Below, piece by piece: positions 32,308 through 43,100 of a stretch of 64,000 nt of DNA. The stretch comes from Bolinopsis microptera (taxonomy: Eukaryota; Ctenophora; Tentaculata; Lobata; Bolinopsidae). Positions within the stretch are counted from its first letter, which is position 1; every line of letters starts with the position of its first letter. Position numbers and translations under genes: made by a program. The DNA is taken from NCBI RefSeq assembly GCF_026151205.1, contig NC_087075.1:2323359-2387358 (forward strand). Reading direction: 5' to 3'. The notes beneath the pieces were generated by a model, which was given only the letters and a program-made list of their open reading frames with translations, made no database searches and was not told where the DNA came from.

Positions 32308-35158
32308 TAGGGCCTGTCGTGATATCATGGATCGCTTAGGTTCCACCAGGATCTGGTAGTCCTCTTAATTCTGCGGCCTCTATGTATCGTCATCTCGTAC
32401 AACTCTTTAAGAGTCTTAGGGATTTGGCATGTGAAAATTTGCAGCCTTCCAGACATTGATTGGGTTAACGAGGTGTCGTACGTCACCTCAAGATCGGGTG
32501 ACAGGGGGCTGACCAGGCCAGAACCCAATTGATTGGGTCTGAGGTCACGTGATTATGAGCCTGAGGTCACGTGACTATGACGTCACCAGACCTTGTTCTC
32601 CGTTTCCCGCTCATTGGACCAGGTGAGCTTGCATGCTTGTGAATGTGGGTGTAAGTACAGCTGTACTGTAGTTTATACCTAATTAACCCCTATAAAAACC
32701 GAAAATTTATTTTCTGGCAGAAAGCTAGAAATTTACCAAAATATCGACATTGTTATAAATTTATTTTGATGACCATTCCTGACCTAAAATTGCACGAGAA
32801 ATCGATTAAACTTGGTTTCAGGACTCAACAATGCTTCTTTATGCCTTAAAATCCATGTTTTATCGATACAATCAACATTATGATCCCGTTGATTAATTAG
32901 TAACAGGTACCTAACAAATACGCAGAAACAACCATCACACCTACATTGCATTCCTAACGGGTCGATTTCGAGTGACCAATAATCGTCCTGATGATACGTC
33001 ATGTGTTCCTGATCATCATCAGCAATCAAGAGACAGGAGCGGCGGTAGCTTTAAATCAATGGTTTACGTTATTTTTGTGAATTCGACCCGGCCCTGTTGA
33101 AACAGTTATCTCACTTTGTAACTGCATATGTATCGAGGATAGCTTTACAAATAAGAGTATCAGTAAATAAAATTGCCACAAGTGTTTCTTTCACTCACTT
33201 TCGATAAGACACATTGGAAATTCTTACTTCCATAAGATTCGGAATTTTTTTAAACGCCGAAGTATATCGGAATTTTATAAAATTTAATCACACTTATCAA
33301 CCTTTGAACGGTTAATCGAACACAATAATTTTCAAGCTTGTCAACGCTGAAAATTACATTTTAACTACATGCAAAGTTGTCTAACCAATTTTGAGTTTTG
33401 ATCATTTATATCTACTATGTAAATAAAACACTTTCTATAATTACTCACGTTCAAGTTGCATGACCAATGACTAAAAATGCTTATTCTACTGATGCTTATT
33501 CTACTGATTCACGGTCCTTGGAAACTTTTATTACTCGTTAACTGACCCGAGGTTTGTAATACTCACTCCCATTCTATATTTGAGTAATTTCCGGACAGTA
33601 AATTTATTTATGCGTCGTAATATTGTTATGATGAATCTGTAAAAAGGACGGGGAACTGCTCTTTTTAGGCAAAGATAACTGTTCAATGTAGTTACAATAT
33701 TATATTTGTGTCAAAATTCGTGATAATGTTACGAATACATGAAATGAACATGAAATACTTGGTATGCAGCGGTTATAAATATTAAATAGGAATAATGATG
33801 TGAAGTATGTCGGGGTGTAAGGTAGTTTAATGTAGACAATCGACTGTCTGTAAAGTACAAAATACACTACACTGTACACACCCACATTGGTTATAATGTA
33901 CAAGGGAGGAGGGGGGGGGGGGGGGGCTCATGTTGTTTTTGTCCGTTTTTGTCCGTTCGATTTTGTCCGTTTTCAGATAATAGGGTACCGAACGGACAAA
34001 AACGGACAAAACTTGTAACTTTTGATTTGTAACAGGCTATCTGCAGAAATGGGTAGCACGGTTAATGACCATGCTCTTTTCTCAAACTTTCAATCCTCAA
34101 TTAGGTACAAAGAATAGCCTACAGACTTTTAATAACATAAAAAGGAGAGTAGGCCTGGCCATCTCGAAGTTGATAAGTGTGATTAAATTTTATAAAATTC
34201 CGATATACTTCGGCGTTAAAAAAAATTCCAAATCTTTAGGAAGTAAGAATTTCCAATGTGTCTTATCGAAAGTGAGTGAAAGAAACACTTGTGGCAATTT
34301 TATTTACTGATACTCTTATTTGTAAAGCTATCCTCGATACATATGCAGTTACAAAGTGAGATAACTGTTTCAACAGGGGTCGAATTCACAAAAATAACGT
34401 AAACCATTGATTTAAAGCTACCGCCGCTCCTGTCTCTTGATTGCTGATGATGATCAGGAACACATGCCGTATCATCAGGACGATTATTGGTCACTCGAAA
34501 TCGACCCGTTAGGAATGCAATGTAGGTGTGATGGTTGTTTCTGCGTATTTGTTAGGTACCTGTTACTAATTAATCAACGGGATCATAATGTTGATTGTAT
34601 CGATAAAACATGGATTTTAAGGCATAAAGAAGCATTGTTGAGTCCTGAAACCAAGTTTAATCGATTTCTCGTGCAATTTTAGGTCAGGAATGGTCATCAA
34701 AATAAATTTATAACAATGTCGATATTTTGGTAAATTTCTAGCTTTCTGCCAGAAAATAAATTTTCGGTTTCTATAGGGGTTAATTAGGTATAAACTACAG
34801 TACAGCTGTACTTACACCCACATTCACAAGCATGCAAGCTCACCTGGTCCAATGAGCGGGAAACGGAGAACAAGGTCTGGTGACGTCATAGTCACGTGAC
34901 CTCAGGCTCATAATCACGTGACCTCAGCCCCAATCAATTGGGTTCTGGCCTGGTCAGCCCCCTGTCACCCGATCTTGAGGTGACGTACGACACCTCGTTA
35001 ACCCAATCAATGTCTGGAAGGCTGCAAATTTTCACATGCCAAATCCCTAAGATTCTTAAAGAGTTGTACGAGATGACGATACATAGAGGCCGCAGAATTA
35101 TGAGGACTACCAGATCCTGGTGGAACCTAAGCGATCCATGATATCACGACAGGCCCTA
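32308..35158. mobile_element. MULE-like element, 0.99-kb terminal inverted repeats, 9-bp target duplication
   Basis: The ends are tagggcctgtcgtgatatc and gatatcacgacaggcccta. The arms extend inward to about 33,301 and from about 34,169, roughly 990 bp each, near-identical. The nonamer ctcttcctc is present on both sides (32,299-32,307 and 35,159-35,167). Long inverted repeats with 9-bp duplications are typical of Mutator-like elements. The roughly 870-bp centre contains no transposase, so it is non-autonomous. The mirrored open frames (32,325-32,528 with 34,938-35,141; 32,784-33,029 with 34,437-34,682) are identical because of the arms and have no recognised features. Confidence 0.88.
33911..34011. 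repeat. G16 tract followed by a tttttgtccg inverted repeat
   Basis: In the centre of the MULE-like element, 16 G (33,911-33,926) are followed by copies of tttttgtccg, a short spacer with gataatagggtacc, and the complementary cggacaaaaacggacaaaa. It has the same plan as 26,391-26,510 and 17,983-18,075 with a different sequence. Confidence 0.8.
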
Positions 35159-36386
35159 CTCTTCCTCCTCCTCCTTCTCCTTATCAGTCCTCAGTCCTCC
35201 TCCTCTACAGGGTGTTTCGAGACTCTTGTCCAAATTTAAAATTTTAATTTTTAATTTAATGAAGGAGCAAGATGTCAAGAGTAACGTTGACGGCACCATT
35301 CGGCCCAAGGGTTTACGATACACTGCCTACAAAAAGTGCCTACACTCCTCCTCCTCCGCCTGAGTCCTCTTCCTCAATTCTCCTCCTCAGTTCTCCTCCT
35401 CCTCCTCCTGGGTCCTCCTCCTCAGTCCTCCTGAGTCCTCCTCCTCCTCATCAGTCCTCCTCCTCATCAGTCCTCCTCCTCATCAGTCCTCCTCCTCCTG
35501 AGTGCCCCTCCTCCTCCTCCTCATTCTCCTCCTCATCAGTCCTCCTCCTCCTCCTCCTCCTCCTCCTCCTCAGTCCTCCTCCTCCTCAGTTCTCCTCCTC
35601 CTCCTCAGTCCTCCTCAGTCCTCCTCCTCCTCCTGAGTCCTCCTCGTCCTCTTCAGTCCTCTTCCTCCCCTCCTCCTCCTCCTTCTCCTTCTCAGTCCTC
35701 AGTCCTCCTCCTCCTCTACAGGGTGTTTCGAGACTCGTGTACAAATTTAAAATTTTAATTTTTAATCTTATGAAGGAGCAAGATGTCAAGAGAAACGTTG
35801 ATGGCACCATTCGGCCCGAGGGTTTACGATACACTGCCTACACAAAGTGCCTACAAAACCTTCTTACAAATGTGCTCTTTAAGGTTTTGTGGAAAGGGGA
35901 GGAAATATGTTTTGCCATCATATGTAGTGAAACGAATCAGAAATCTCTACACATCTCCAACCGGAAAATACAAAGACTTCTTACCGGGAACAATTAACTC
36001 GCAGATTTAGTGCGTTTTAATGGATGTTTTATGGTTTTAAAGTCTGTTTTTGTCAAATACCGATGTAAAACTTTCTCATACAGACCAGGGGGTAACCAGG
36101 GGAAGCGATCCATAAATGGCATCCGTACGGCAAATATAAAGTGGTGTGTAGCGTTTATACACACGTTCGTAAAGTTATTCTGTTACACACAATTTTAAGC
36201 TTCTTTGTTAACAAAAGTCTCGCAATGTTATAAAGGAGAATATTTCGACTAATGTTAATGTTCGCTGAGACCTATTGACGGGACAAATTTTCTTATTGTC
36301 TTGCTGGTTTGTAGACCAGCCTCATTATAGAGCTAGCTCTATGAGGCTGTTCACCTAACAAGTTCATTTCAAACTTTATCGTTCGA

Positions 36387-37133
36387 ATGATGTTTTCTCT
36401 GCTAACTCTCCTCCTCCTAACCTTGGCAGCTGCAAAGCAAGAGTCGGAAGACTGTCCTATATGTCTTGATGTCATACATCTCTCTTACAACGTAGATCAT
36501 TGGGATCTAGGTGAATTCCACACTACTAACTTGGGAGACTTCCAAGACACCTGCTCACCTGCAATAAACTCCTCTAACAACAGTCCCTGTCCGGATGGTA
36601 AAGTATGCAGGCAAACCCTCACAACCTTTTCATTCCGACAGGAAAACAATGATTTCGAATTTCACACCAAAGAAATCGACTGCATCCACCCCTCTACTTC
36701 CTGCTGGAGCAGTTCAAGCTGGAGGATTCACATGTACGGGGAGTCCCATATGGAGTGCACGGATTCGGACCTCTTTAATCCTGACAAGTGCCCCCAAGCA
36801 TGCATGATCACCCATACCAGGATCAGCGGGGTCGACTACACTGAGGATAACTGCAACAATGACTCCTCACAGTGGAACAGTTGTAACAGTGGTGTCAACT
36901 GTAACTTCCTCGAGTTGACCGGCACGTTGACCCACACTTCTGACCGTTCTGATCCTGATACGGTTACTGACTACTACTTTGGGTGTGGGTTAGACTACAG
37001 TGACTGTCGTGCAGCGGAAAATGCTCTCAACACAACTCCCGGACTGACAATTTCTCGTTGTAAGGTTGGCGAATTCTCAATCTCAAAGAATTCTCAAAGA
37101 ATTCTCAGATGGAGTCCATTTATATGGACTTAA
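36387..37133 (+). CDS. Secreted cysteine-rich protein of unknown function (single exon)
   Basis: A 248-residue open frame begins with a clear signal peptide (MMFSLLTLLLLTLAAAKQ). The mature part has about 16-17 cysteines, many in pairs close together (CPICLDV, SPCPDGKVC, CSPAINSSNNSPC, DKCPQAC, DNCNNDSSQWNSCNSGVNC, YYFGCGLDYSDC), which predicts an extracellular disulfide-rich fold. Sequons for N-glycosylation are present (NSSN, NNDS). I do not recognise the family; a Ly6/three-finger-like or an invertebrate-specific secreted protein are possibilities. The C terminus after SRCKVGEF lies over a small repeat (ctcaaagaatt), so the natural end may have been altered by repeat slippage. It begins about 30 bp after the edge of the triplicated block and 460 bp before the Polinton. 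No upstream exon was found. Confidence 0.6.
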   Translation: MMFSLLTLLLLTLAAAKQESEDCPICLDVIHLSYNVDHWDLGEFHTTNLGDFQDTCSPAINSSNNSPCPDGKVCRQTLTTFSFRQENNDFEFHTKEIDCIHPSTSCWSSSSWRIHMYGESHMECTDSDLFNPDKCPQACMITHTRISGVDYTEDNCNNDSSQWNSCNSGVNCNFLELTGTLTHTSDRSDPDTVTDYYFGCGLDYSDCRAAENALNTTPGLTISRCKVGEFSISKNSQRILRWSPFIWT

Positions 37134-37208
37134 ACTTTTTATGGAATTTCCTTGGGCGTATATCCTTTTTTATGTGAAAACATTTTGTGCTGTTGACTTG
37201 AACCGTAC

Positions 37209-37399
37209 TGTCACCAAGATGTAATTAGATCGAACGCAGAAATTAGATCGAACAGGTTGGATCTAGGAATTAGATCGAACGCGCGGCGCAGCTTTCATAT
37301 ACAAATACATCGAAAGCCGCGCCGCACGTTCGATCTAATTCCTAGATTGAACCGGTTCGATCTAATTTCTGCGTTCGATCTAATTACATCTTGGTGACA
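37209..37399. repeat. Fold-back palindrome with repeated attagatcgaac
   Basis: Arms of about 85-88 bp (37,209-37,296 and 37,312-37,399) pair with few mismatches; outer ends are tgtcaccaagatg and catcttggtgaca. Each arm carries three copies of attagatcgaac or a near variant. It lies 200 bp left of the Polinton. Confidence 0.88.
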
Positions 37400-37598
37400 C
37401 TTGACAGTTAAAAAGAAATCGTGGACTTATAGTTATACTTATAGATAATTTTTAAGGGTAATGGCTGTAAGGGTTTGTGGGAATTAATTTCGTGTTCGGG
37501 AATAGCTATTTACCTATTGACGTATCTTTAGATAGAAAATATTTTATTTCAATCGATTTTTTAAATTACTGTGACTGGATAAAAAAATAGTAACTACG

Positions 37599-37847
37599 AG
37601 TAGTGATCTGGGTGCTGTACAACATCGATATCCTATTTATTCTGCACAGTTGTCACATGAGTCAAAATATGACCATTTGATTGGTTTTCAGCGTCATATC
37701 ACGCGGCTGTATGTCTTCTGATTGGTTAAAGTTGATCACGTGGATTGCTTATAACTTGATGTGTAATGTTGATTTATATAGAGCCAGAGGTCAGCTGACG
37801 TAGGGAAAGTGAAACGGCCGCGTGACTCGCCTTGCTGTATAATGTCG
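37599..37847 (+). repeat. Polinton left terminal inverted repeat
   Basis: 249 bp, pairing with 60,959-61,201. It differs by a 6-base insertion (near gggaaagtgaaacggcc) and few substitutions. It contains CACGTG in gatcacgtgg and, on the minus strand, a TATA-like ctctatataaa. The stop codon of the protease gene lies 2 bp inside its inner edge. Confidence 0.95.
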
Positions 37848-37848
37848 T

Positions 37849-38249
37849 TTAAATATAAATAAAACACTGTGTATCGCATAATAAATAAATAAATAATACA
37901 GACAGACAGGATTTAAAACTACGCTTGCTCAGTTCTCTAATGAAATAAACACAATAAGCGCCGCAAACGTTTGAAGTTAAACGCTGCAACCACTTTCTGT
38001 TACGTAAGATAGTCTCATCCCCGATGTAACGTTTTATTGCTATGGTAAAAATAGTTTCAAAAGTAGCGTCGTTGTAATTTCGCCCATAACTGTCAACAAA
38101 GTAAATCCTCCCGTGTCTGCGCTGTAACACCAGCCAGTGGTCACCAGGTGACGACGAATTACCAGTGTTAATCACCAAGCTAAAATCTTCATCAAGTTTT
38201 GGTGGTAAAATGTCGTACGCAAAAGCGCCCCGAAAATGACTGACGTCAG
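37849..38249 (-). CDS. Polinton adenain-like cysteine protease (PRO), main exon
   Basis: Homologue of the adenovirus maturation protease (clan CE, related to Ulp1). In Polintons it is thought to process capsid proteins. The exon encodes, in order, FRGAFAYDILP (the usual N-terminal motif), a catalytic His in GDHWLVLQ, the acidic partner in YFVDSYGRN, the oxyanion Gln in WLQRLTSN and the nucleophile Cys in NVCGAYCVYF. All expected active-site residues are present. The chain ends soon after, with a hydrophobic tail, next to the terminal repeat. The reading frame is closed by a stop just beyond 38,250, and a cttacaag acceptor fits an intron there, so an N-terminal exon is missing from this call. 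A degraded second copy lies at 48,785-49,262. Confidence 0.82.
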
Positions 38250-38260
38250 CTTGTAAGTAC

Positions 38261-38652
38261 TATTCTTTTTTGGAAAATAAAATTCCCGTGTCTGCAGCCG
38301 GCTCCTCGTTGTTCCATAACAAATCGCTAACAGTCTTTAAGTCCTGTTAGAGAGTACAACTTATAATTCATATATCAGACCAATACGAATGCAATTGTTT
38401 ATAAACAACCTTGAAGAAATTTCATTCAATTAAGATGATCGAGAGCAAATAAGAGTAAATAATACAATATGCCATCAATCAAACTTACCACAATTATCGA
38501 GGGGTATCCCTCGTTCGATTTGAGGGTTAAGCTTTCTATACTGCCTAGATCTTCTTCCTTTATCAGTAAAAGAGACAGTTAATATAGATATCTATAATAT
38601 TATATGGATCGGCGCCGTGCCACTGGGCCACCAAGGCCTTAATAATGAGGGC

Positions 38653-38684
<32 letters not shown>

Positions 38685-39139
38685 CGTGTTTTACTGTTTC
38701 ACTGAATGTCTCAAATATATATATATATAACCCCTTTCTTTTGTTGTGTAGAAGTCTAGCCAATGAAATATATATATATATATATATTCTAATAACGCAC
38801 GTAATCAAATATATCAATTCTTTATAAGAATATAACACATACAATGAGATTATTTATTAATAGATTATCTTACTAAATCTTTGAGTCTCTGAATAACTCG
38901 TTCTTCAAATCCCATGAAGGTTCCCTTATCCGTTTTTACGATCCTGTGATAAGGTAAATCTTGTTTAATAAAACCTCTTTTAGATCTCTATTAATGGTCT
39001 CAATCTGTTACCGTAAAATCGACAAGACATACATTAATATATTTTTGTGAATACTTACAAATATTCGGCTTGTGTTTTCGTAGTTTTTTTCCGTACTTCT
39101 TTAATCGTAACAGGTTTTACTGTAGTTGTTGCACTCATC
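38261..39139 (-). other. Possible small minus-strand exons between PRO and the polymerase promoter
   Basis: Three coding-like segments are seen. 39,062-39,139 begins with ATG (MSATTTVKPVTIKEVRKK) and ends at a gtaagt donor. About 38,868-38,985 is Lys/Arg-rich and ends in a stop (GFEERVIQRLKDLVR). 38,261-38,346 follows a ctaacag acceptor and ends in a stop (DLLWNNEEPAADTG). I cannot join them into one consistent gene. A TA-rich microsatellite and an inserted short element (38,645-38,790) lie between them. A small basic virion protein is one possibility, but this is only a guess. Confidence 0.3.
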
Positions 39140-39454
39140 TTCGCTTGCTATTTGGAGATGATCGATTATAATTTAAAATAATATAAAACTATTTGTTAAT
39201 AAAAGATAACAGAAGATGACAGAGCTGACCAAAAGCTAACAAACTTCAGAACCGTCTATTTTGAAATAACGGAGAGCGATTAAGCAATAATTACGGTAAT
39301 AGATCAGATGCTCAAGTCTCACAAAGTTAAAATAAGAAGTGACCATGATATATAAATCGACGCAGTTTAAATAGTGAACGTAGCACACCCAGCAGACTTC
39401 AATAGACGGAAAGTGGTCACGTGAATAAGTCGTTAAAGAGGGGGGGCGTTCTCA

Positions 39455-40035
39455 TTGTATGTTCTCTCATGTTTATGTTCAGATAGTTAAGTCGGACGTT
39501 GTCAAAATTTTCACTAATTTTTTGATTGGTTAACTCGCGATCAGCTGATATAGAAAACGATCACGTGACTCATCGAGCTAGTTAAACAATCGTAAACAAT
39601 GAACCACTCATTCGGCTGCTCAAACATCTACAAACAATAACCGTGAAAGAACCACAACCTCTTTGTATGTTCTCTCATGTATATGTTCAGATAGTTAAAA
39701 ACAAGTGGGACGTTGTCAAAATTTTCACTAATTTTTTGATTGGTTAACTCGCGATCATCTGATATAGAAAAATGATCACGTGACTCATCGAGCTAGTTAA
39801 ACAATCGTAAACAATGAACCACTCATTCGGCTGCTCAAACATCTACAAACAATAACCGTGAAAGAACCACAACCTCTTTGTATGTTCTCTCATGTATATG
39901 CTCAGATAGTTAAAAACAAGTGGGACGTTGTCAAAATTTTCACTAATTTTTTGATTGGTTAACTCGCGATCAGCTGATATAGAAAAATGATCACGTGACT
40001 CATCGAGCTAGTTAAACAGCTGTAAACAATGAACC
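39455..40035. repeat. 2.7 tandem copies of a 209-216 bp unit upstream of the polymerase
   Basis: Units start at ttgtatgttctctcatg at 39,455, 39,664 and 39,880. Each contains gatcacgtgactcatcgag and the tail gtaaacaatgaacca. The array ends about 110 bp before the polymerase start at 40,144, and faces the minus-strand exon starting at 39,139, so it probably holds a bidirectional control region. The preceding 39,140-39,454 has no gene. Confidence 0.88.
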
Positions 40036-40143
40036 ATCAACGAGGTATGGAACTTTCCTCAAATTATGAACATCTGGATGCAATGGCTAATTGTACAGTT
40101 GTTCAATTTATAACGTTACCATGACAACCTCTTCGCTCGTCAA

Positions 40144-43100
40144 ATGATGTCAAAACGTCGAAGGGAGTCATGCACCAAGTGTAATGCAAGTATTTCTATC
40201 TACACCCCGTCAGCTATGCAGAATCATCAAGCTTCTCGTAGCTGTAAAATAATTCAATGTAGTATTTGCCACGTGAAATACCCATTGTTAATGCAGATTG
40301 AACATGGAACACAACATAATAAAGAATCGCGTCACATTGGTACTGCGTGGGGGTTCAATGATGTATTTGTAGTACCGGAATTTGTGATAGAAGAAGACTA
40401 TAGAGACTTGTATATTCGCCACAAGAAATACATCAAACCGTCAAGGACAGTTAGGTCTCTAACTGCTGTATACAATTTTCAGTTGCATCATTTATCAATC
40501 GAAGATATCAAGGAACATTTGCTCTCTGTGTTCAGAGACCAAAAAACAGCATTTAAACTGAAAATTTCACTTGCGTTCATCTTGAAAAACAACGAGGATC
40601 AGTCCTTGCATTTTTATTATTCTTCAACAACCAGCTCCTATTCAGTGATCCGCATTTTGTGGGTGACCTTAACGACTTGAGTACACTGACCCACAAAATT
40701 GACGAACTAGATCTTTTGAATCATGTTAATTACCCAAGCTCAAAGTTTTCATTTGTTCGTATAACCACTGTTAGTTTTTTCGTATCCAGAGTATTGAGGT
40801 GTCCCATTGGTGCGTCAACTCAATTACCGACCTATCTTAAAAACAATAAAGGTTTAATTGGTCTTGTATCTTATCGAGGTACCCCGTATAATGACAATCT
40901 ATGCTTTTTTTGATGTCTTGCGCTGTTTCAAGGCGCAAAAATCACCGCTTTAGAGCGAAAGGCTAAAGAGCTTTTTGATTGCTATTTGAGAGGGATGAGT
41001 ATTTTAGCTTCAGATTTTACTGGAATTTCACTCAATGAACTGGAAGATGCTTCTCGAATTTTTGATGTCGGCATTTACGTTTTTACTCAAAGCGAGACTG
41101 GTATCACAGAAAGTCTTTATAGAACCCTTAAAAATGATAATGTTATGCATCTGAATCTATATAACAATCATTTCAGTTATATCAAAGACTTGAATAAATT
41201 TTCACGTAGCTTTCGCTGCGGCAAGTGTAACAAAACATTCCCAACCATGTTTCGTCAGCAACGACACTCCTCTACCTGCGACGCTGCTACAAGAGATGTT
41301 TACGTTGGGGGTGCTTTTGAACCAAACAGAACAGTCTTCGATAAGCTAGAAGATTTTGGCGTTGATATTTCTACTGAACTACGCTATTATCCGTACAGAG
41401 CATGTTTTGATATAGAATGTGCTCTAATTCAAGATACTGGCGTAGACAATTCAGCTAGAGTTGAGTTTAATGCGAAACATCTTTTGGCTAGTATCTCAGT
41501 CTGTTCAAATGTTCCAGGACACCAACAACCAACGTGTCTGATTTCTACTGGTTGTGAGAAAGAGTTAGTTAAAAGATTTGTTGCGATTGTCACTGAGATA
41601 TCAGATGCTTCTCATGAGCTAATGAGAGAAAGATTTGCAGACTACTTAGAGGCTATCCACCAAATTGATGACGAAAAATTGGTGGATCGATTTGAGAAAT
41701 ATCTACAGCAGTTGCCGCTGCTATCGTTTTGCGGTCAGAAATATGATATCCCCACTATGAAAACTCAACTTTTCTCAGTTCTCCTCGAGGTTGAGGACAT
41801 AAATTACATAATAAAACGGGGAGCGTCATATTCGGCCATATCCAGCGAGAACTTTTTGTTTCTGGATGTAACAAACTATATGGCAGCTGGGTCAACATAC
41901 GACCAGTTCGTTAGAGCATACGGTGCGACACTCCCAAAAAGTTTCTTTCCGTACGAATACTTTGACAACCTCGAGAAGCTGACGTCGACTGTGTTTCCAC
42001 CTTACACTGCATTTTTCTCTTCGTTAAAAATGCGAAACACTTTAGAGCCTACTCCCGATGAGGTGTTGTCTGTCGAAGAAAATCAAGTAGCCAACAGCTT
42101 TTCTCAGCTCGAAGAAAGCCGAAGTCTATCATCGGAACAAATCTCGCGGGTGGCTCTATACAGATATCAACAGCTCAATCAACTATTTGTCGACAATCAG
42201 TGGACATTTGGAGATTTTTTAGCTTACTACAACAATCGGTGAGTATCTATATATATATATATATAATATATATATAATTAACAATCCAACCGTGTGTATG
42301 ACGTGTCCCAGTAGCCAATCATAATATATGTATTTCTACCGGTGGCACATACTGGATGGCGGTTAGATGAGTACACTACTCTCACAAGCATCTCGAGTCT
42401 CTCGGTGATCCTGCCTCCACACCACACTCAGTCTGGACTCCCTTCCGGCCGACCGAACTATTTTCCTAATATCTCCTAATATAACTTTGATCGAACAAGC
42501 CTAAATTCATGATGCACTATAAACTTGATTTGAGACAGAAATTTTAGACAATTTATCTGCTTACGTGTAATTTCAAACTCTTATCAGTTACCATGTCTTT
42601 TATCTAATTTTTATCAGCAGATTTATAAATCTGCTGTTCATTTGTAGTTATTACCTTGCTAGTTATGAGTAAATTTTTGCCTTCCATCAATTGAGTGCAG
42701 CTTTCAGTTTTAAAATTTTCAGTTTATTCAGATTTTTCGTTTTCGATATTGCAAATTTTTAATAAATCATGTTCAGATTATGGTGATAATGGATGTAAAG
42801 GTACTTCAACCGAATTAACAATCCAACCGTGTGTATGACGTGTCCCAGTAGCCAATCATAATATATATATATATATTATTATATCACAACCGCTTTCTTT
42901 TATTGTGTAGAAGTCCAGTAGGGACTACGGGTGGAAGATGAATAATTGATATTCCAACAGCATCTTGTTCCCTGCATTGTGCTGATTCCGGGAAGCATTT
43001 TGTTTACGCTCTCATCATTCTGTAGGATGAGATATCGTTCATTTAAAATTGGGTAATTATAGGCCTGTCAAGGATTTCAGCCTAATTAAGAGCTGATTAA

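Larger units (their letters stand above)
28441..36358. repeat. Three tandem copies of a 1.9-kb block with CTC-rich arrays
   Basis: A repeated start (ctacagggtgtttcgagact) is found at about 28,530, 29,101, 30,433, 30,971, 35,208 and 35,717. Each block consists of this 150-bp segment, a CTC/CCT-rich array, the segment again, about 1.2 kb of unique sequence, and a second CTC-rich array. The period is about 1.87-1.9 kb, and it is still kept between copies 2 and 3 once the 2.85-kb insertion is removed. Copy 3 stops at gaggctgttcacc (about 36,355), just before the Cys-rich gene. The long Ser/Pro/Leu open frames (28,550-29,386, 30,498-31,010, 35,272-35,997 and the minus ones) come from the CTC arrays. 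A frame ending RNLYTSPTGKYKDF is repeated in each copy, but I do not recognise it and cannot show that it is used. Confidence 0.9.

Noticed and set aside
32325-35141. Pairs of mirrored frames in the MULE-like element as genes
   Set aside because: They are identical because the arms are inverted copies, are 67-81 residues long and show no recognisable features.
28550-35997. Long Ser/Pro/Leu-rich open reading frames
   Set aside because: They are translations of CTC/CCT microsatellite arrays, are open on both strands and recur with the repeat; no start context or domain.
38600-38650. tRNA-like segment ccactgggccaccaagg
   Set aside because: No cloverleaf with acceptor stem and T-loop could be drawn around it.
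38563-38844. Tyr/Ile-rich frames over TA microsatellites on both strands
   Set aside because: They are translations of (TA)n runs.
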